From positions 28,912 through 92,911 of the forward strand of contig JAUCBJ010007455.1 in assembly GCA_032718475.1 (NCBI GenBank): a stretch of 64,000 bases of DNA, written 5' to 3'. Shown here piece after piece: positions 1-12,530 of this stretch. This DNA comes from Nemertoderma westbladi (Eukaryota; Xenacoelomorpha; Nemertodermatida; Nemertodermatidae). Under the pieces are notes generated by a model that did no database searches, was not told the origin of the DNA, and was given only the letters and a program-made list of their open reading frames with translations. How positions within the stretch are numbered: the stretch's first letter is position 1; the number at the start of each line of letters is the position of its first letter. The translations under genes and the position numbers were made by a program.

Positions 1-1100
1 AATAGATCTCCATCATCGGTTGTTCATGGAAATAGGAGCAGGGTACGTCTGAGTCCATAGGGGTGAAATGATCTCTCGATGCGCATAATCGGCAACGTTT
101 TCGAGAAACATAGTTGGCGTGCCGATAATCGTATGCGGTGAGACATTGTGGACCTTGATACCATTCCAAGACATAGTCGTTATCGCTGCTCCGGTGCGCT
201 GTAGGCTGAATCTCCTCAGATTCTAAGCATATTGGTTCGTCTTCCAATTGCATAGCTGAGATAGGTGCGGCTGTCTCCGCAAGCGAACCCACTGTCTGAA
301 CTTCCACGACAGAATAACCCGTGGGTATTCGAGGTCTTTGTATAACAGATGAATGTAAGTTCTGTATACAAACGTCCTTAAAAAGGGCAAATCCCGCGCT
401 GTCTAACTTCTCCGCAGCTGAGTCTCTTAGGCTGAGTTTGGTTAGAGCGCGGTCCTTGAACTGACTATCAATGTTACGGAACGGAGTCAGAAAGCGCCTG
501 AAACATTCGAAGCGAATGAATTTATTGTGTTCATCTAGCTTGGCGAGTTTGGTTCCAAGTATTAAGGGATGGGCGCGTATGGTACGACTGCACACATCGG
601 CTAGCCAACCCGCAAGTGCGGCGTTTTCAAAGATCGTGTATATAGCTAAGGAGGGACGAAGTGGAACACTCATAAAGCTATACACGGCGCCAGGTGCGGT
701 CAATGGTCCATCAAAGTATAATCGAGAATAATGATCTCCATATACTTGTTGGTAGTTGATAGGATTTCCAACCTTGAAATTCCATCCGTATTCTTGAAAG
801 GCAAGATGTCCGATGGAGGTTCGTTGTACTTTAGTAATGCCGCTGGGTGTATTTGCATACATAGCGCGGAAGAAACCTCGGCCTTCTGCCCAGGGAGCAA
901 TCAGCTGAGTATCGACGAAAGGGTATGGAATGTTCTCCATGTTCCGAAAGTCGTTTTGGAGATCTCCGTAAACAGCTGAGCTGATTTTAAGGATTCTTTC
1001 GTTAAACAACATCTCGAGCACGGGCTGGGGTAACATCAATCCATCGATACCCATGGCCGGTTTGCGCTCGGTGTCGGTGATGTAACGCTGCGCGAGTTCG
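1..1100 (-). pseudogene. C-terminal portion of the unknown ORF, stop-free to the left edge
   Basis: Reading the minus strand from about 1100 to 1 in one frame gives roughly 350 codons with no stop and no need for a start codon, because it continues the preceding block after a frameshift. Composition is that of a soluble globular protein: many aromatic residues, mixed charge, few low-complexity runs. Near its end is a cysteine pair (CRLC) followed by further C and H. The right-hand copy of the element lacks this whole segment; its version stops near 37070, just before the 3' LTR. The left copy is thus the only source of this part in the window, and the true C-terminus is outside it. Confidence 0.65.
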
Positions 1101-2932
1101 AGTTTACTTTGACTAACTGATCCAGATGTTTCTGCAGTTGTTCGAGTTTGACAAGATCGAGAGGATTTATTAGTGGTAGAAACCTCAGACTATGTGTAGG
1201 ATCTTCCGGTTTTACCATGTAATATTGCGTTAGATTGACGTAATAAGGGTGATCTTTGATCCCATAAAACGAGTTCGGTAAAGGTCTAGCGCGTATGTTA
1301 ACATCGTGTACCATACGACGGACTAGATCCGCTCTATTGTCCGGAGGTTCAACGAGTATACCATCGACACGAGCGGCCTCAATTGGCGGACGTTGCAACA
1401 TGAGAGCGTCAGCGATAAGATCTCGAGATCTTAGGTTGATATCAACCGGTTGAGGCTGTGCCGTGGCGAAGAGTTTGTCTCCGAAATGGGGAACCATCGA
1501 AGGATGGATGATGGTTTTAGAATAGAGATCCGTCATAAGAATTTGAGCTTCTGGCTGGGCTAAAGCTGCTTCTTCTCTCTCATCCATTTCTATGTGTTTC
1601 TCCCCGAGCTGATTTTCCTCCGCTTGTTGTTGTAAACGCTCGTCTAGGAACTCTTGTAAAGAGTAGGTTCGTCCACGAGATTCTGGATTTCTCTATCGAA
1701 CTGGGGTAAAGCTAATTCTTTCACCGCTTGGACTTGTTGCTGCAATTTGCGTTTCTCTAAACAATCGTAAGTTCCTTTTCCGATCTTCTGCCGAATAGCG
1801 TCTAACGCGTTTCGTACAACGCTCTCTTCAACTTCGGTAACGGGTTGTATCGGGGTTAAGCCTGGACGGTTGTACGGGTTAAACGGCGATATTAGATGAC
1901 CGCGTCCTAATCCGGCTAGGTAGGGTTGGCGAATATCTAGTGAGCCCACTACCGGAGTGCCACCGATTAATTGTTCGGGTAACACAAGATCTTTAAATAG
2001 TGAGTACAGTTCAGGGGGATCCGTTATACTATTAGGATCAAGCGTTTGAGGTCTCACTGAGGAATGAGGAGGTCTGACTGAGTATTCCGGAACTCTGATC
2101 ATCGGTTTATTTAAGGATCATTTGAGTCGAGCGAGCGTAGGTGATACGTCGAACAGGTTTCGCTCGAAACTCCCATAAGTATATCGTGTAAAACTGTGTT
2201 TAGCGCAACGTCTCCGCGGATGTTTATGTCTTTCCGTTTGCTGATTGGGTCTAGGGCATTCGTCGCAGTAATACCAAAGACGCACGTCCTGCAGGGGAAA
2301 TGCGGGTGATCGTTCTCCAGTTTTACAATATTCCTCCATCTGTTCGAAGCTATCTGGGACGACAGGTAGTGGTCGATCGGCGGTAAGATACATCATAGTG
2401 AAATAGAGTCGTTTGAGTTCTGTCATAGGGTCATGATGTATACCTTGAGGATATCGAGTTTCTAGATTTTGTTGACTGGCAATATTGAGATATGTTTCTC
2501 TCAGGAATTCCAGATAATCGTTGAAGTCGCTGCGTTTATCCGGCTCTTCAATGTCTTCCCTTTCGAGTCTGTTTCGAATAGAATTCTCGTGATCTATTCT
2601 CGGTTTATCGTTCCGACTCCGCTGGGTATGATATTTAAATAAAATCATTTCCCTTTCGGTGTCTACATCGTCCGTATCGTGTAAATCGATAGGATGGCCA
2701 GTAGTTAAGAAGTCCATATACGTACCATTACGATGCGTATTGCGAGCGGTGAATTTTCTATAGTCCAATTCACGCGTAAGTTGCTCCTGGGACATTGGCG
2801 GTTCGATATAACGACCATCGTCCTCCGTAGTAGTTGGACCAGCGTCGCGCGTATCAAGCTATCAACAAACGCTTGTAAAGGTAGAGTATATCGCTTCCTG
2901 ATACCAAGATCATCTTCTATCAACTCAGTCAT
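1..2932 (-). pseudogene. Unknown long ORF downstream of pol (cargo or third ORF), broken, open at the window edge
   Basis: I do not recognise this protein. The ATG at 2932 begins MTELIEDDLG, and the same start occurs at 35547 in the right copy. A 1-base loss near 2845 shifts the frame. From 2795 to 1644 one frame is open except for a single TGA at 2118-2120, where the right copy has CGA. A further shift near 1655 leads to 1587-1036, and another near 1100 leads to a frame open without stops to position 1. The ancestral protein therefore exceeded about 970 residues. Visible motifs are a CDEC pair followed by a His/Arg-rich stretch with C and H (about 2270-2190), and a second CRLC pair near 90-80 followed by C and H. 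Both could bind zinc. I see no signal peptide or membrane segment, so a typical envelope is not supported. It is not a shadow, because the opposite copy conserves it at protein level. Confidence 0.7.
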
Positions 2933-4571
2933 ATCTGCTATATGAGTTTATCAATATTATAATGAGTTTATATTTAGGCTAGCGGGCGTCGCTGCCTACC
3001 CCTCTCTGCCCCCGGACAGTGCAAGATCCTCAGCGCCTATGTACCGCCGTCACTGTGTTTTCGCCAACGTAGTAGCTACACAACGACAACGATAACCGGC
3101 ACAAGTCACTCCACTGTCCGTCCCAAAGGCTTAGATTTACTTCAGGTTCTTGCTGCAGAGTTAGGGCTACTTTCACAATTGCGACTCGCTACTGTAAACA
3201 CACTTTAGTAGTAACATTCACCTATAAACGCACAAATTCCACACAACTGTCACAAATTGTACACATTCGGGCCATTTGTCCGTTAGTCAAGTGCCTTCCA
3301 GAATGCCACGTTATTATTATGTATCCTTGGATACTAGCAGTGTGCTATTTATTCCCTATGCTATTCAATGGGGCAAGCTTTCTATTGTTCTTTTAACTCA
3401 CTTCTAATTCTAGCGTGGTTGTTGCCATGGTGACATTATGGAAAGCTAGCGGTAGAATTAGGGTAATTCTCATGCATACAGATCTGGGATTCTATTTAAT
3501 AGTAATTCTTTAATTGTCAATATCCCCTTTATACATGATTTTATGAATTTTATCGGCTATTGACTATATATTGGAGATTCTCGCACACTAATATACTTAA
3601 TAGGGTGAATCTCCGCTCCCATGATCTATTAATTAATGTAATTTTGGGAATGTTATAAATTGTATAAAAATAACAATTTATCAAATTCATTAAAATATGA
3701 ATTTAAATTTATTCCCGTAAATTTTATTATTTAATATTATAATAGACATAATTTTATTCCAGAAAATGTCTGGGGACTGGGATCCTTGATTCTAGGAATT
3801 TTGTCTTTTAAGAGTATCGGTAAGTGCTACGATATCTTAATCGACTAGAATTTTAAAGGATCTGAAATTTGACAGATTTTATAAATATTAACCGTTAATA
3901 TTTAGGATGGGCACCGGTTTATTCCAGAACATGTCTGGGGACATTAACCACTGATTCTAGAATTTTGTCTTTCAAGTATATCGGTGGGTGCCGCGATATC
4001 TTGATCGACTAGAATTACAGATGGTCAAAGGGTTTAACAGATTTATTTTGCGTTATACGCTACTGTTAAAGGGACATCACGCTACTATATGTATTATTTA
4101 ATATACGGTATGAGAGCAATATCGCACGAAGCAATGTCAGTGAGAAGAGGCAAGTCGTTTCCAAGGTCTACCCAGAGCTTGGTTTAGCCGAGACACGAGG
4201 ATCTGAATTTTGCATTCCTAATACTCTACTTTACCAATAATACTTGAATATAGTAGGAGCTTTATTGTACTTTAATAAGTACAGATATTTCATCTTACTG
4301 TAGTCACGTATTTATAATGTAATACGAACAGTAAGGAAAGAGAAAAAGAATTATTTCTCGCCGTCGCACTAAATATATAATATATAAGTAATTAAGTAAT
4401 AAACGCGAATATATATATGGCACTAATCTACTAAATAATCGCTAAAATAACATTCTACTAAATAAAATTAAAGAAAACGATTATAATAAAATTACATAAT
4501 AATACATACATAAATATAAAATAATGAAACAAATATAAAATAGTATAGTCATACACTCACTCCAGACGCTG
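2933..4571 (-). other. Non-coding spacer between pol and the unknown ORF (left copy)
   Basis: AT-rich, with no supported ORF. It aligns along its length with 33908-35546 in the right copy, and both spacers measure 1639 bp between the pol stop and the next ATG. Two imperfect direct repeats of about 163 bp lie at about 3754-3916 and 3917-4060, each starting with a ttattccaga motif and ending with a gatatctt/gactagaat block. The last bases before the ATG read tatagcagat, also conserved in the other copy. That could be a splice acceptor for a subgenomic mRNA (inference). Confidence 0.6.
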
Positions 4572-5280
4572 TTACATTGGGGAGTCCCTAGATGTTTGTT
4601 GGATTAGGGAGGTGGTCGTGGGAAGAGTATCTTGCCTTCCATAGTTTCCGGAGAGTTCTCTGTCTCTTTCCAGTAAACACAAACGACCAACTGGGCGATT
4701 GAGCTGCTGTGTCTCGAAGACAATTCCCGGTTTCTTAAAGTTACGTCGCATGACGACGAGTTCTACACCATCATCCGAGATGTGAGTCTCAATGATACGA
4801 CCTGTCTGCCACCGCTTACGTGGAAGATCCGAATCCACAATAAGGACCATGTCTCCAGCGCTGACGTTTTCTTGCTGCGCAAACCAATTAGATCGAAGTT
4901 GTAGCGTGGGCAGATAATGTTTTTCGAAATGGTCAGCGAAACGACGGGATAACAACTGCATAAGTTGCCAAGTTTGCCGGCAGTATTCGTCTCTGCCTGT
5001 GATTTCCGATCGTGGGAGCATGGCTACAGGTTTCTTCAGTAGGAAGTGCGCGGGTGTTAGCGTTTCCAGGGAATCGGGACTCGATGAGACTGGCATAAGC
5101 GGTCTCTCGTTGAGATAGGCGGCGATTTCCTCCATTAACGTCCGCAAAAGTTCGTCGGTGAGATACGCGCGGCACGGCACTATAAAGTGAAATGCGGTCT
5201 TCACGCTCCTGATTAATCTCTCCCAACTTCCTCCCCACCAAGGGGCGTCGGCGGCGTTGAAGGTCCAGCTATCTGTCGTA
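4572..5280 (-). pseudogene. BEL/Pao pol C-terminus: end of integrase core and integrase C-terminal (DUF5641-like) domain
   Basis: The minus strand from about 5280 reads a WTFNAADAPWWGGSWERL motif, the end of a BEL-type integrase catalytic core; the E of SWERL corresponds to the third acidic residue of DDE. The frame continues through 5204-4572 (210 codons): an LNERPL segment typical of the integrase end, then a DUF5641-like region with LRSNWFAQQ, GDMVLI and KRWQTGRI. The first two catalytic acids are missing, because the DNA jumps directly from the early RT region to this point near 5280-5290. This is therefore a remnant without strand-transfer ability. The stop at 4572 is followed by the spacer. 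Confidence 0.8.
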
Positions 5281-7222
5281 ATCTTAAGAGTATTCCCAAC
5301 AAGGATTGGAGTAAGTTGGGTCCTGGTAACAACTCGGAATTAAGGGATTGGCCCATGTAGAGGGCGGAGCCGTCAAATACTACCCTTACTTCATGGGGTT
5401 TACCGGGTTTGGGAACGTAATGATGTGTTAAATAGTACGTTCTCTCAGTTATAGGTGTTTCTTCCGGTACTCGCTCCGCATATCCCTTGTTAATAAATTT
5501 CTTCAACTGAGTCTGATACATTTCTTTAGCTGAAGCATTTGCCGTAAGGCGTCGATGTAGTTGAGCAATTCTTTTCTCAGCCAAGGGTCAGTTGTTTATG
5601 AATTTTGGTTCTCGCTTTCGGAATGGTAGACCGATTTCATATCTACCTTGATCTTTAAGAAAACGTGTAGTTGTCTCCTGGATCTGCTTGGCTCTTTCTT
5701 CTTCTACCGATAGGGCCTTATCGTAGGAATTGGGCTCTACAGCCACTTGAGTAAAGAATCGTACGGCGTGTTCATCCCGAGTCTTCGCATTATAGCGCTC
5801 GATTACGTCATTCAGTTCGTCATTATAGTCGACTTGTCCTGATGGACGAATGAGTTGACATAGGTTCACTTGGTTTTGCCAAGTCTCGTTTTCCGTAAGG
5901 AGATCGATGGTATTCTCCTCGTCGAAGAGTTGGTGGATATCGTCATTATCTGAGGAGTATGGTGTTCCCTCAGTTGGGTCGTCTACCTCACTGCTCTCCA
6001 CTTCCCATTCACTTACTTGATATACCTGTTCTTTTGGTAACCTTTCCATGAGAGTTCTACGGGAAGGGCCAGTAAAGTACCAACCCACTCTAGTTCTTCC
6101 CGCATAGGCTTGTAGTGGTTGCGGTTGAGCAGGCCGTTTCTCCAATGTCTCAAGCGCCTCATGCGCATTTTGGCCGATGAGTATTTGCACTCCAGGGTAA
6201 TCTGTGTTGAATCTAGGTATATTAAGCCGCTGGGTGAAATCGCACTCTTCCCAGTTATAAGGTTCTACTTGGCTGGTAGCGAAGTTCTTTATCGCCACCA
6301 TTTTTACTGACCTTATGCTGTGTTCTCCTAGTTCATCCTGGGGGGTGGACAACGCACCTACATAATAATCCGCTATTACTGTAGATTTCCAAACCTGCAT
6401 AATTCCTGACATGTTTAACTTAGTTCGGAACTTGGGTTGTCCAGCAAAAATGTCTTCGGCTAGTTCTTTGTCGATGAATGTTCCTGTGCTACCGGAGTCA
6501 AGGAGGGCGTTCACTATATAACTCCTTTTAGGTACGTGGACCCTCAACTGCACTACGGGAAATTCTCGGATTCCTACATTGGAAGTTGGAGCTTTCCAAG
6601 ATGGTTGTCGGTCAGAAGTAGTTAGGGGGAGCTCGCTGTCAGTGTCCTTTTCATACGTAAGTGCTCGATACACTGCGGTATTTATCATGTAACAGGATTC
6701 GTTTTCGTTGGAGAATTCGTCCGTATAGAATCCTTCCATCTCAGAACTTTGGTCAGTGTCGTTCACATCACTGAATTGGACATGTAGTTCGGACTCACTT
6801 ACCTGACTCGAGCTGTTTCGTTCGAATTCAGTGTGCAACAAGATATGATGTTTTGCGCCGCACTTCGCACACCTTGCGTCGGAGTGACAGGTTCGCCTTT
6901 GGTGTCCTTGTCTGAGGCAATTATAACACAACCGCTTATCCCACATGACTTCCCGTCTATCCTTTAATGATTTCTTTAGGAATTCATCACACACATTCAA
7001 ACGGTGGGGCCCGTCACACAGCGCACATTTCGGTTTTATGTTACTTACCTTATTTTGAGTAACGTTGTGTACACTCGTTCTTTCTTCGGGCTTTCTTACA
7101 TTAATTCTCTTAGGAGACGTAGGAGGAGTTTTTCTTACCTGTTCTCTCCTGTCATTGGTTCGAGACTTGAATTTACTTATGTCTTTAGGCGTTTTGTTGA
7201 CATAATAAGATCTTTCAGTGTC
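5213..7222 (-). pseudogene. Zinc knuckles, aspartic protease and start of reverse transcriptase (left copy)
   Basis: Open from about 7222, with a convenience start at 7000. It contains zinc-knuckle cysteines (CYNC, then H and C; then CAKC with HH), followed by the retropepsin motif LLDSGSTGTFID. Downstream is the linker into RT (motifs AVRFFTQVAV and RYEIGLPF). The frame is interrupted only by a TGA at 5588-5590 where related BEL proteins carry W before PLAEKR. It resumes in the same frame to the early RT segment, ending with VRVVFDGSA and LLQSLLGILLR. The catalytic RT palm motifs and RNase H are absent: the sequence is fused to the integrase end near 5285. It keeps more RT than either block of the right copy. 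Confidence 0.8.
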
Positions 7223-7224
7223 TT

Positions 7225-7854
7225 TCAGTGGCTTTCGCCGTCGTTGGTATAATACACTGGTGTTACCTTTCTCCTAGAAACGGGTTTCTCACTTACCTTG
7301 TTTTCCGGTGTCTTCTCTCTGGACTGCTTTAGGAGCTGTAATTTCACTTCTCCATCTAAGAATGACATGAGATCAGCCATGGTAGGGTCTCGTCGTTGTT
7401 GTTCCATCATATATAACACTTTCTTATCCCAGCGTGTACCTACTCCACCCTTCGGTAAAGTAGAGGCCACGGCTCCAATAACCATAGAACTCTGATATTC
7501 ATGAGACTTACCTAGCCAATCTAATTGTCTACAGATCTCCTGAATCTCATCGGAAAACTCTATAATCCCGCTGCTAATGAACTTTCGGGGGGCTACCAAT
7601 TTTGCATACAAATACCTAGCTATGTTATTCCTATTACCATACCTGATGTTTAGGGTATCCCAAACTTGTCTTAGTCCATCTGGATGTCCAATAAACTTTA
7701 ACGCCATTAACTTGGGAGATCCTTCCAAGCACTCGATGAGGAATCTAAGTTTCTCTCCGTTAGATAACACAGAGTTCTGTATGTTATCCTTGTAATATTC
7801 ATTGAAAGGTAACCATTTCATATCATCTCCATTAAACTTGACGATCTCTCCCAC
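7225..7854 (-). pseudogene. Gag DUF1759-type capsid segment (left copy)
   Basis: A 209-codon frame beginning GEIVKFNGDDMKW, the typical start of the DUF1759 domain of BEL/Pao Gag, with the later RYGNR motif. The matching protein in the right copy is continuous with the upstream Gag. Here one extra A in a run near 7855 shifts the frame from the upstream part. A deletion of about 30 bp near 7222 removes the codons just after GES and shifts into the next segment. It is a fragment of a formerly single Gag-protease ORF. Confidence 0.8.
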
Positions 7855-8314
7855 CTTTTTCCGCTTGACGGGCTTCGGTTCTAGCCATTTGACGCGTAAA
7901 ACTTTCTTGGGTTATCGTATTATTTAATATCGAGTTATCGGTATATAAATTTCTCGGATTATGATCAGGTCTATATGGAATATCATTGTCAACAGGTTTA
8001 TAATTACCCTTAATAGGGTTTACTATAGGAGTTTCTACTTCACTAGCAGTATAGATGCGTGTAGGCTCCACACCTTGCGCATGAAATACTTCAGACCTAA
8101 CAGGTTGACACATTGTTACCGGGGTTGGTGGTATACCCTTTTGTATATTTACTAATTTATCGCGTTCTAACGCGATATTCTGCTGCACTTCTTGCAACTC
8201 TAACCTACTTTCCCTTACTGTTCCCTTGAACTGCTGAACAGTTCCTTCCATCTCCCGGACCTGCTGAGAGGAGCACTGACGGTGTTCCCTCAGCTGCCCG
8301 AGCAGGAGAACCAT
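7832..8314 (-). pseudogene. Gag middle region with second coiled coil (left copy)
   Basis: In the same frame as the N-terminal Gag block at 8336-10147, separated only by a TAG at 8336-8338 where the right copy has TGG. It encodes a heptad-rich stretch (RLELQEVQQNIALERDKL) followed by a linker leading into the capsid-like domain. It ends by frameshift near 7855. Confidence 0.75.
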
Positions 8315-8335
8315 CTCCCGTCGTCCCTCAGCTAC

Positions 8336-10147
8336 CTACTCGACCGCCGAAGCGGGAGTCGCCAACGTAGTAGCGGGCGAGCGAGAGACGACGGGCGATA
8401 AATTCTTGATATCTCGCTCGGCGTCCAGGACGGGTTCGGACTCGTGAACAGTCCTACTGGGCACAGGTAGTTTAGTACTGTGCAAAGTGAATTTAGAGGT
8501 AGGTTCTGGGAGTACAGGTGTCTCTATCACCGAAGGGGTGGCTTCGAGAACAGGCCTAATTATTTCAGGCTCATCTACTATAGTAGGGAGTCTTTCTATT
8601 TTAATAATTTGGTCTGTGGGTTCTGTACTACCTAAGTCTGTGTTAGTTAGTTGCCTTCTAACAGCTGGGGGTAAATTAGGCAATTTCTGACGGTGGGACA
8701 TTCTTCTACGTCTGCTTAGACGAGATCTATTTCCTCCGCCTTCAGGATCGGTGGTATCGCCTTCATCACATGATGTATATCCCTGTCTTTTGGGAGTAGA
8801 TCGACTCATCATCTGCATTCGACTAGCTGTTAACTGTTTATTTATGCGGTCTTGATTCTCTTGAATATTTTCCAACTCTAGTTGGGTGGTCTCTTCAGAT
8901 GCTCTTCGTTCTGCTTCTGCCACGGCTCGCTTTCTTTCCGTTTCTGCCTCTGCTGCTGCCGCTGCTGCTATCTTTCTGTCTTCTATAAGTTTTTTCTTTA
9001 CTTGTTCTTCTTGGACTCTAGCGATGCGGAGGCGTTCATCAAATTTAGCTTGGTTCGCAGCTATCATATCCGCATCGATTGTGTCCAACACAAGCTTGGC
9101 TCCTTCACTATTAGGGCGAAGTCCAGACAGCCGTCTCCTCAACTCTTCGTCACCTACAAATCGTTGATAGTCTGACAGATAGATGTCAATAGCATCCCTC
9201 TTATGCGGTTTTTCTGCTGTCACTTCACTTTCCACTTGGGAAAAGGTAGCGTCTGTTGATTCTCCATGGGTTGAGCGCTCAGCCAACTGAGATTTCCATG
9301 GGGCAGTTCCTTGAACTTTGTGACTCACCCGCTGAAACCAAGTCTTTACGGCAACTTGCAACGACGTGTCTTGTCTTCTTTTTGAAGCCTCCTCAAAGGC
9401 CGATAAGATTAGTCTGATTCTTAGAATTCTTTCTCTAACTTGATAAAGCAGCTCTCCCTGCTCTTGAGGTGCTTGGGGTTGTCGAAACAGTTGTTCCTCT
9501 AGTCGCTCCATAGAGCTGAAGAATCCCTGTACGTATCCTGCTGCTGACCTCTTCCACACAGCTGGATCGCTGGTTTCTTTTGTCACTCCCATCCTGTGTA
9601 TGTCTTCCCAGGCAGCTTCCGATAAGTCAAACGGGAGTCCGGGTCCGGGAAAGTTCCATTGCGACTCGACAATAGACTTCAGTTCTTCCCTTGTGTATCC
9701 CGCATAACTATCCTTGGTCGATCGCTTACTTCTCGCCCAATCAATCTGGTGTTCCTCCACCGCAATCAATACCCTAGTGAGTACGGCTGCAGGAAGGATG
9801 AGAAGGGGATCCGAATAAACCGCATCTGCCATCTTTGCTCCGCGCTTGGGTGTCAGCTCTACAGTATCCGCACTACTGGAGCTGTCGGGCCGTTGAGAAA
9901 TAAGTTCTCGGCTCGAGTGTTGCTGCTGTTCTGCTGCTTCTTGGTCCCGCTTGACCTGAGCTCGAGTGCCTATGATAGACCTACGGTGTTGGACTAGCCT
10001 AGGGTCTGATACTACTACTGGAGGGATGATCTTTCTTACGGTAGGAGGTGAATTGAACTTCGGTCGCACACGTTCCACACTCCTGTCTGGGTCACAGATG
10101 GTTGTATCTAGGAGACTGTCTGACAGGTTTTGCTTTGTGTCAGACAT
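8336..10147 (-). pseudogene. gag: Giant Gag N-terminal extension (left copy)
   Basis: 603 codons from an ATG (MSDTKQNLSD), the same start as both blocks in the right element. The region precedes the recognisable Gag capsid domain and is unusually long for BEL/Pao elements. It contains a W-rich globular part (QWNFPGPGLPFDLSEAAW), then a charged Ala/Glu/Lys coiled coil (about 9010-8860). That coil is clearly shorter here than in the right copy, because the repeat units there have expanded. The block ends at TAG 8336-8338. I know no family for the N-terminal part. Confidence 0.75.
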
Positions 10148-12530
10148 GTTTGTTTGTACAGTTGAATGCCTACTGCTATATTACAGTTAAAGCTAGTCTA
10201 GTAATTCAGTATCACTGTTAGCCTAGTAATTAATTACCGATATCGTTACTCTATGTAATGTTATATATATACAATATATTAGAGTACCGGTATATACTTA
10301 GAGTATATATCAGTATTATTACAGACTAGGTTTGTCACAGAATACCGGTATATAATTTCAGCGCAAATACATAAATATATAATAAGCCTATCGTGAATAC
10401 CGGTATACAGCTTACACTTATAGTATATATAAGTATAATTACAGACCAGAATTAATTACAGAATACCGGTATATAATTTCAGTACAAATATATAGAAATA
10501 TAGAATAAGCCTATCGTGAATACCGGTATACAGCTTACACTTATAGTATATATAAGTATAATTATAGACTAGAATTAATTACAGAATACCGGTATATAAT
10601 TTCAGCGCAAATATATAAATATAAATATAATAAGCCTATTGTAAATACCGGTATATCAATTATTTTAGAATAATTGAATTTCTGAATTTTAGGGGTTACT
10701 TGGTTACTTTACTTTACTTTATTACCGTTATTTAAGCAGTAGTCCAACTGATATTAAGACCTAATTGTTGTATGACAGGCCTACTATTTTATAAATCGGT
10801 TTGAGTTGATTTATAATATATATATACCCGTTTAATGGGTTTTTGTCAATATTTGAAATAAATGTTATTATTACTGGGAAGGAGTCACTGCACAGAAGCT
10901 GTACGCTCTCAGTAAAGTGCTACTTGTTGGACACTAAAACAAATAATTCTAATTTGCCTAAGTTACTTAATACTACAAATTACGTATAATTCGGGGTGAG
11001 ATTACAATCTCTAAATAAACACAAAAATTACACGTACAAATTTTTAGGGTAATTTCACAAGAAGTCTACAAACCAGCCTAACAAAGGGTTAGAATATCTG
11101 GTTATTACAAACAGACAGGATTCTACGGTATTTGAAAATAACAAAGCAGTAGTAAATATACTGCGTTGTCCAGATGGAAAAATACCACCGTCTGACGACT
11201 TATAGCCGTATCGCTATAAGTACTACGTTATGTATCACGGAGTGTTCCTACCTAGAAGTTAATTACCGCGGCCTACCAGAGCCAACGTGCCTATTAACCA
11301 CTTTACAACATAAATATACTGCCTACACACTAATTACCTTCGGAAAGCACTGTACACTAAACCCTAAATTAGGTACAAGTACTTATACAACAAATAATCA
11401 GCAGTTAGAAATACTTGTACAGCCAAAAGAACCACTGTATCTGCTGGAGTGACCGGGGCACAAAATCACCAGTCTTTACCTACACCAAGCAGCCCTGATG
11501 TAGTACCGGGGTTAATTTAACTATAACGGTATGTATAACAAGCACAATTACTGTAGGAATAAACTTGGGGTTGTGAATGTTGCGAATAATCGCATAAACT
11601 CTGAATAATAAATATTACGCTACGTGTACAGACTACTCAAACAAAATACAGACCAAACGCTGGCAGACTACTATCAAGCCCAAACAAACTACAGTATATG
11701 CAGACTCCGAAATGGTTAGTTAGTATGCTTTCTAACCGAGTAGTACGACTTATTCTTTCAGGGGATTTACCTCACAACACTGGAAGCCCCTACGTTCCTA
11801 ACTAGTACTTTATCGGACATACACTCTACACACACCGCAATCTCTTCAGACCTAACAACAGCCAGGCAACAATCCAGCCTACAAATTATCTAAATAAGAA
11901 ATATTACGCTACCCGTACAGACTACACAAACAGAATACAGACCAAACGCTGGCAGACTACTATCAAGCCTAAACAAACTACAGCATATGCAGACTCCGAA
12001 ATGGTTAGTTAGTATGCGTTCTAACCGAGTAGTACGACTTATTCTTTCGGGGGGATTTACCTCACAGCACTAGAAGCCCCTACGTTCCTAACTAGTACTT
12101 TATGGGACATACACTCTACACACACTACAATCTCTTCAGACTTAACAACAGTCAGACAACAGTCCAGCCTACAAATTATCTGTACAATCTGAGCAGGCTT
12201 ACACGTCCTCTGCTCAATATTAACTTTCAAATAAATAAAACTGACAGAAATAGGCCTAAGTAAAATCCCAATAAAAACCAGGCGTCCCCGATTAAATATT
12301 AAGACCTACCGGTATATAATTATCAAAATCGAATAATACTGCTGTACCTGTACTGCTGTAAGTACCGGTTCGGGTGGTTAGGTAGTTAGGCCTACTGGGT
12401 ACCGGTCGACTGGTACTTCAGCTTTATTGCCTACGTTGCAATACAGAAGCTATAACTGTTATTGTTCTTACCAGAACAATATTAAACTGTATTTATTGCC
12501 TACACTGCAATCAGAAGATATAACTTTTAT
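10148..12530 (-). other. 5' leader of the left element, with internal tandem repeats
   Basis: About 2.4 kb without a supported ORF. It holds three copies of a roughly 121-bp unit containing an ataccggtat palindrome (about 10340-10660), and two copies of a roughly 290-bp unit (about 11590-12180). Both repeat types recur in the leader at 21835-24013. Just inside the LTR is a conserved segment, also present in the right copy, where the primer-binding site should be; I could not match it to a tRNA. Confidence 0.65.

Noticed and set aside
471-979. Plus-strand open frames at the left edge
   Set aside because: Shadows opposite the stop-free minus-strand frame, which continues a conserved ORF.
1036-2932. 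Envelope protein as the identity of the unknown ORF
   Set aside because: No signal peptide, transmembrane segment or fusion-type motif seen; position alone is not enough.
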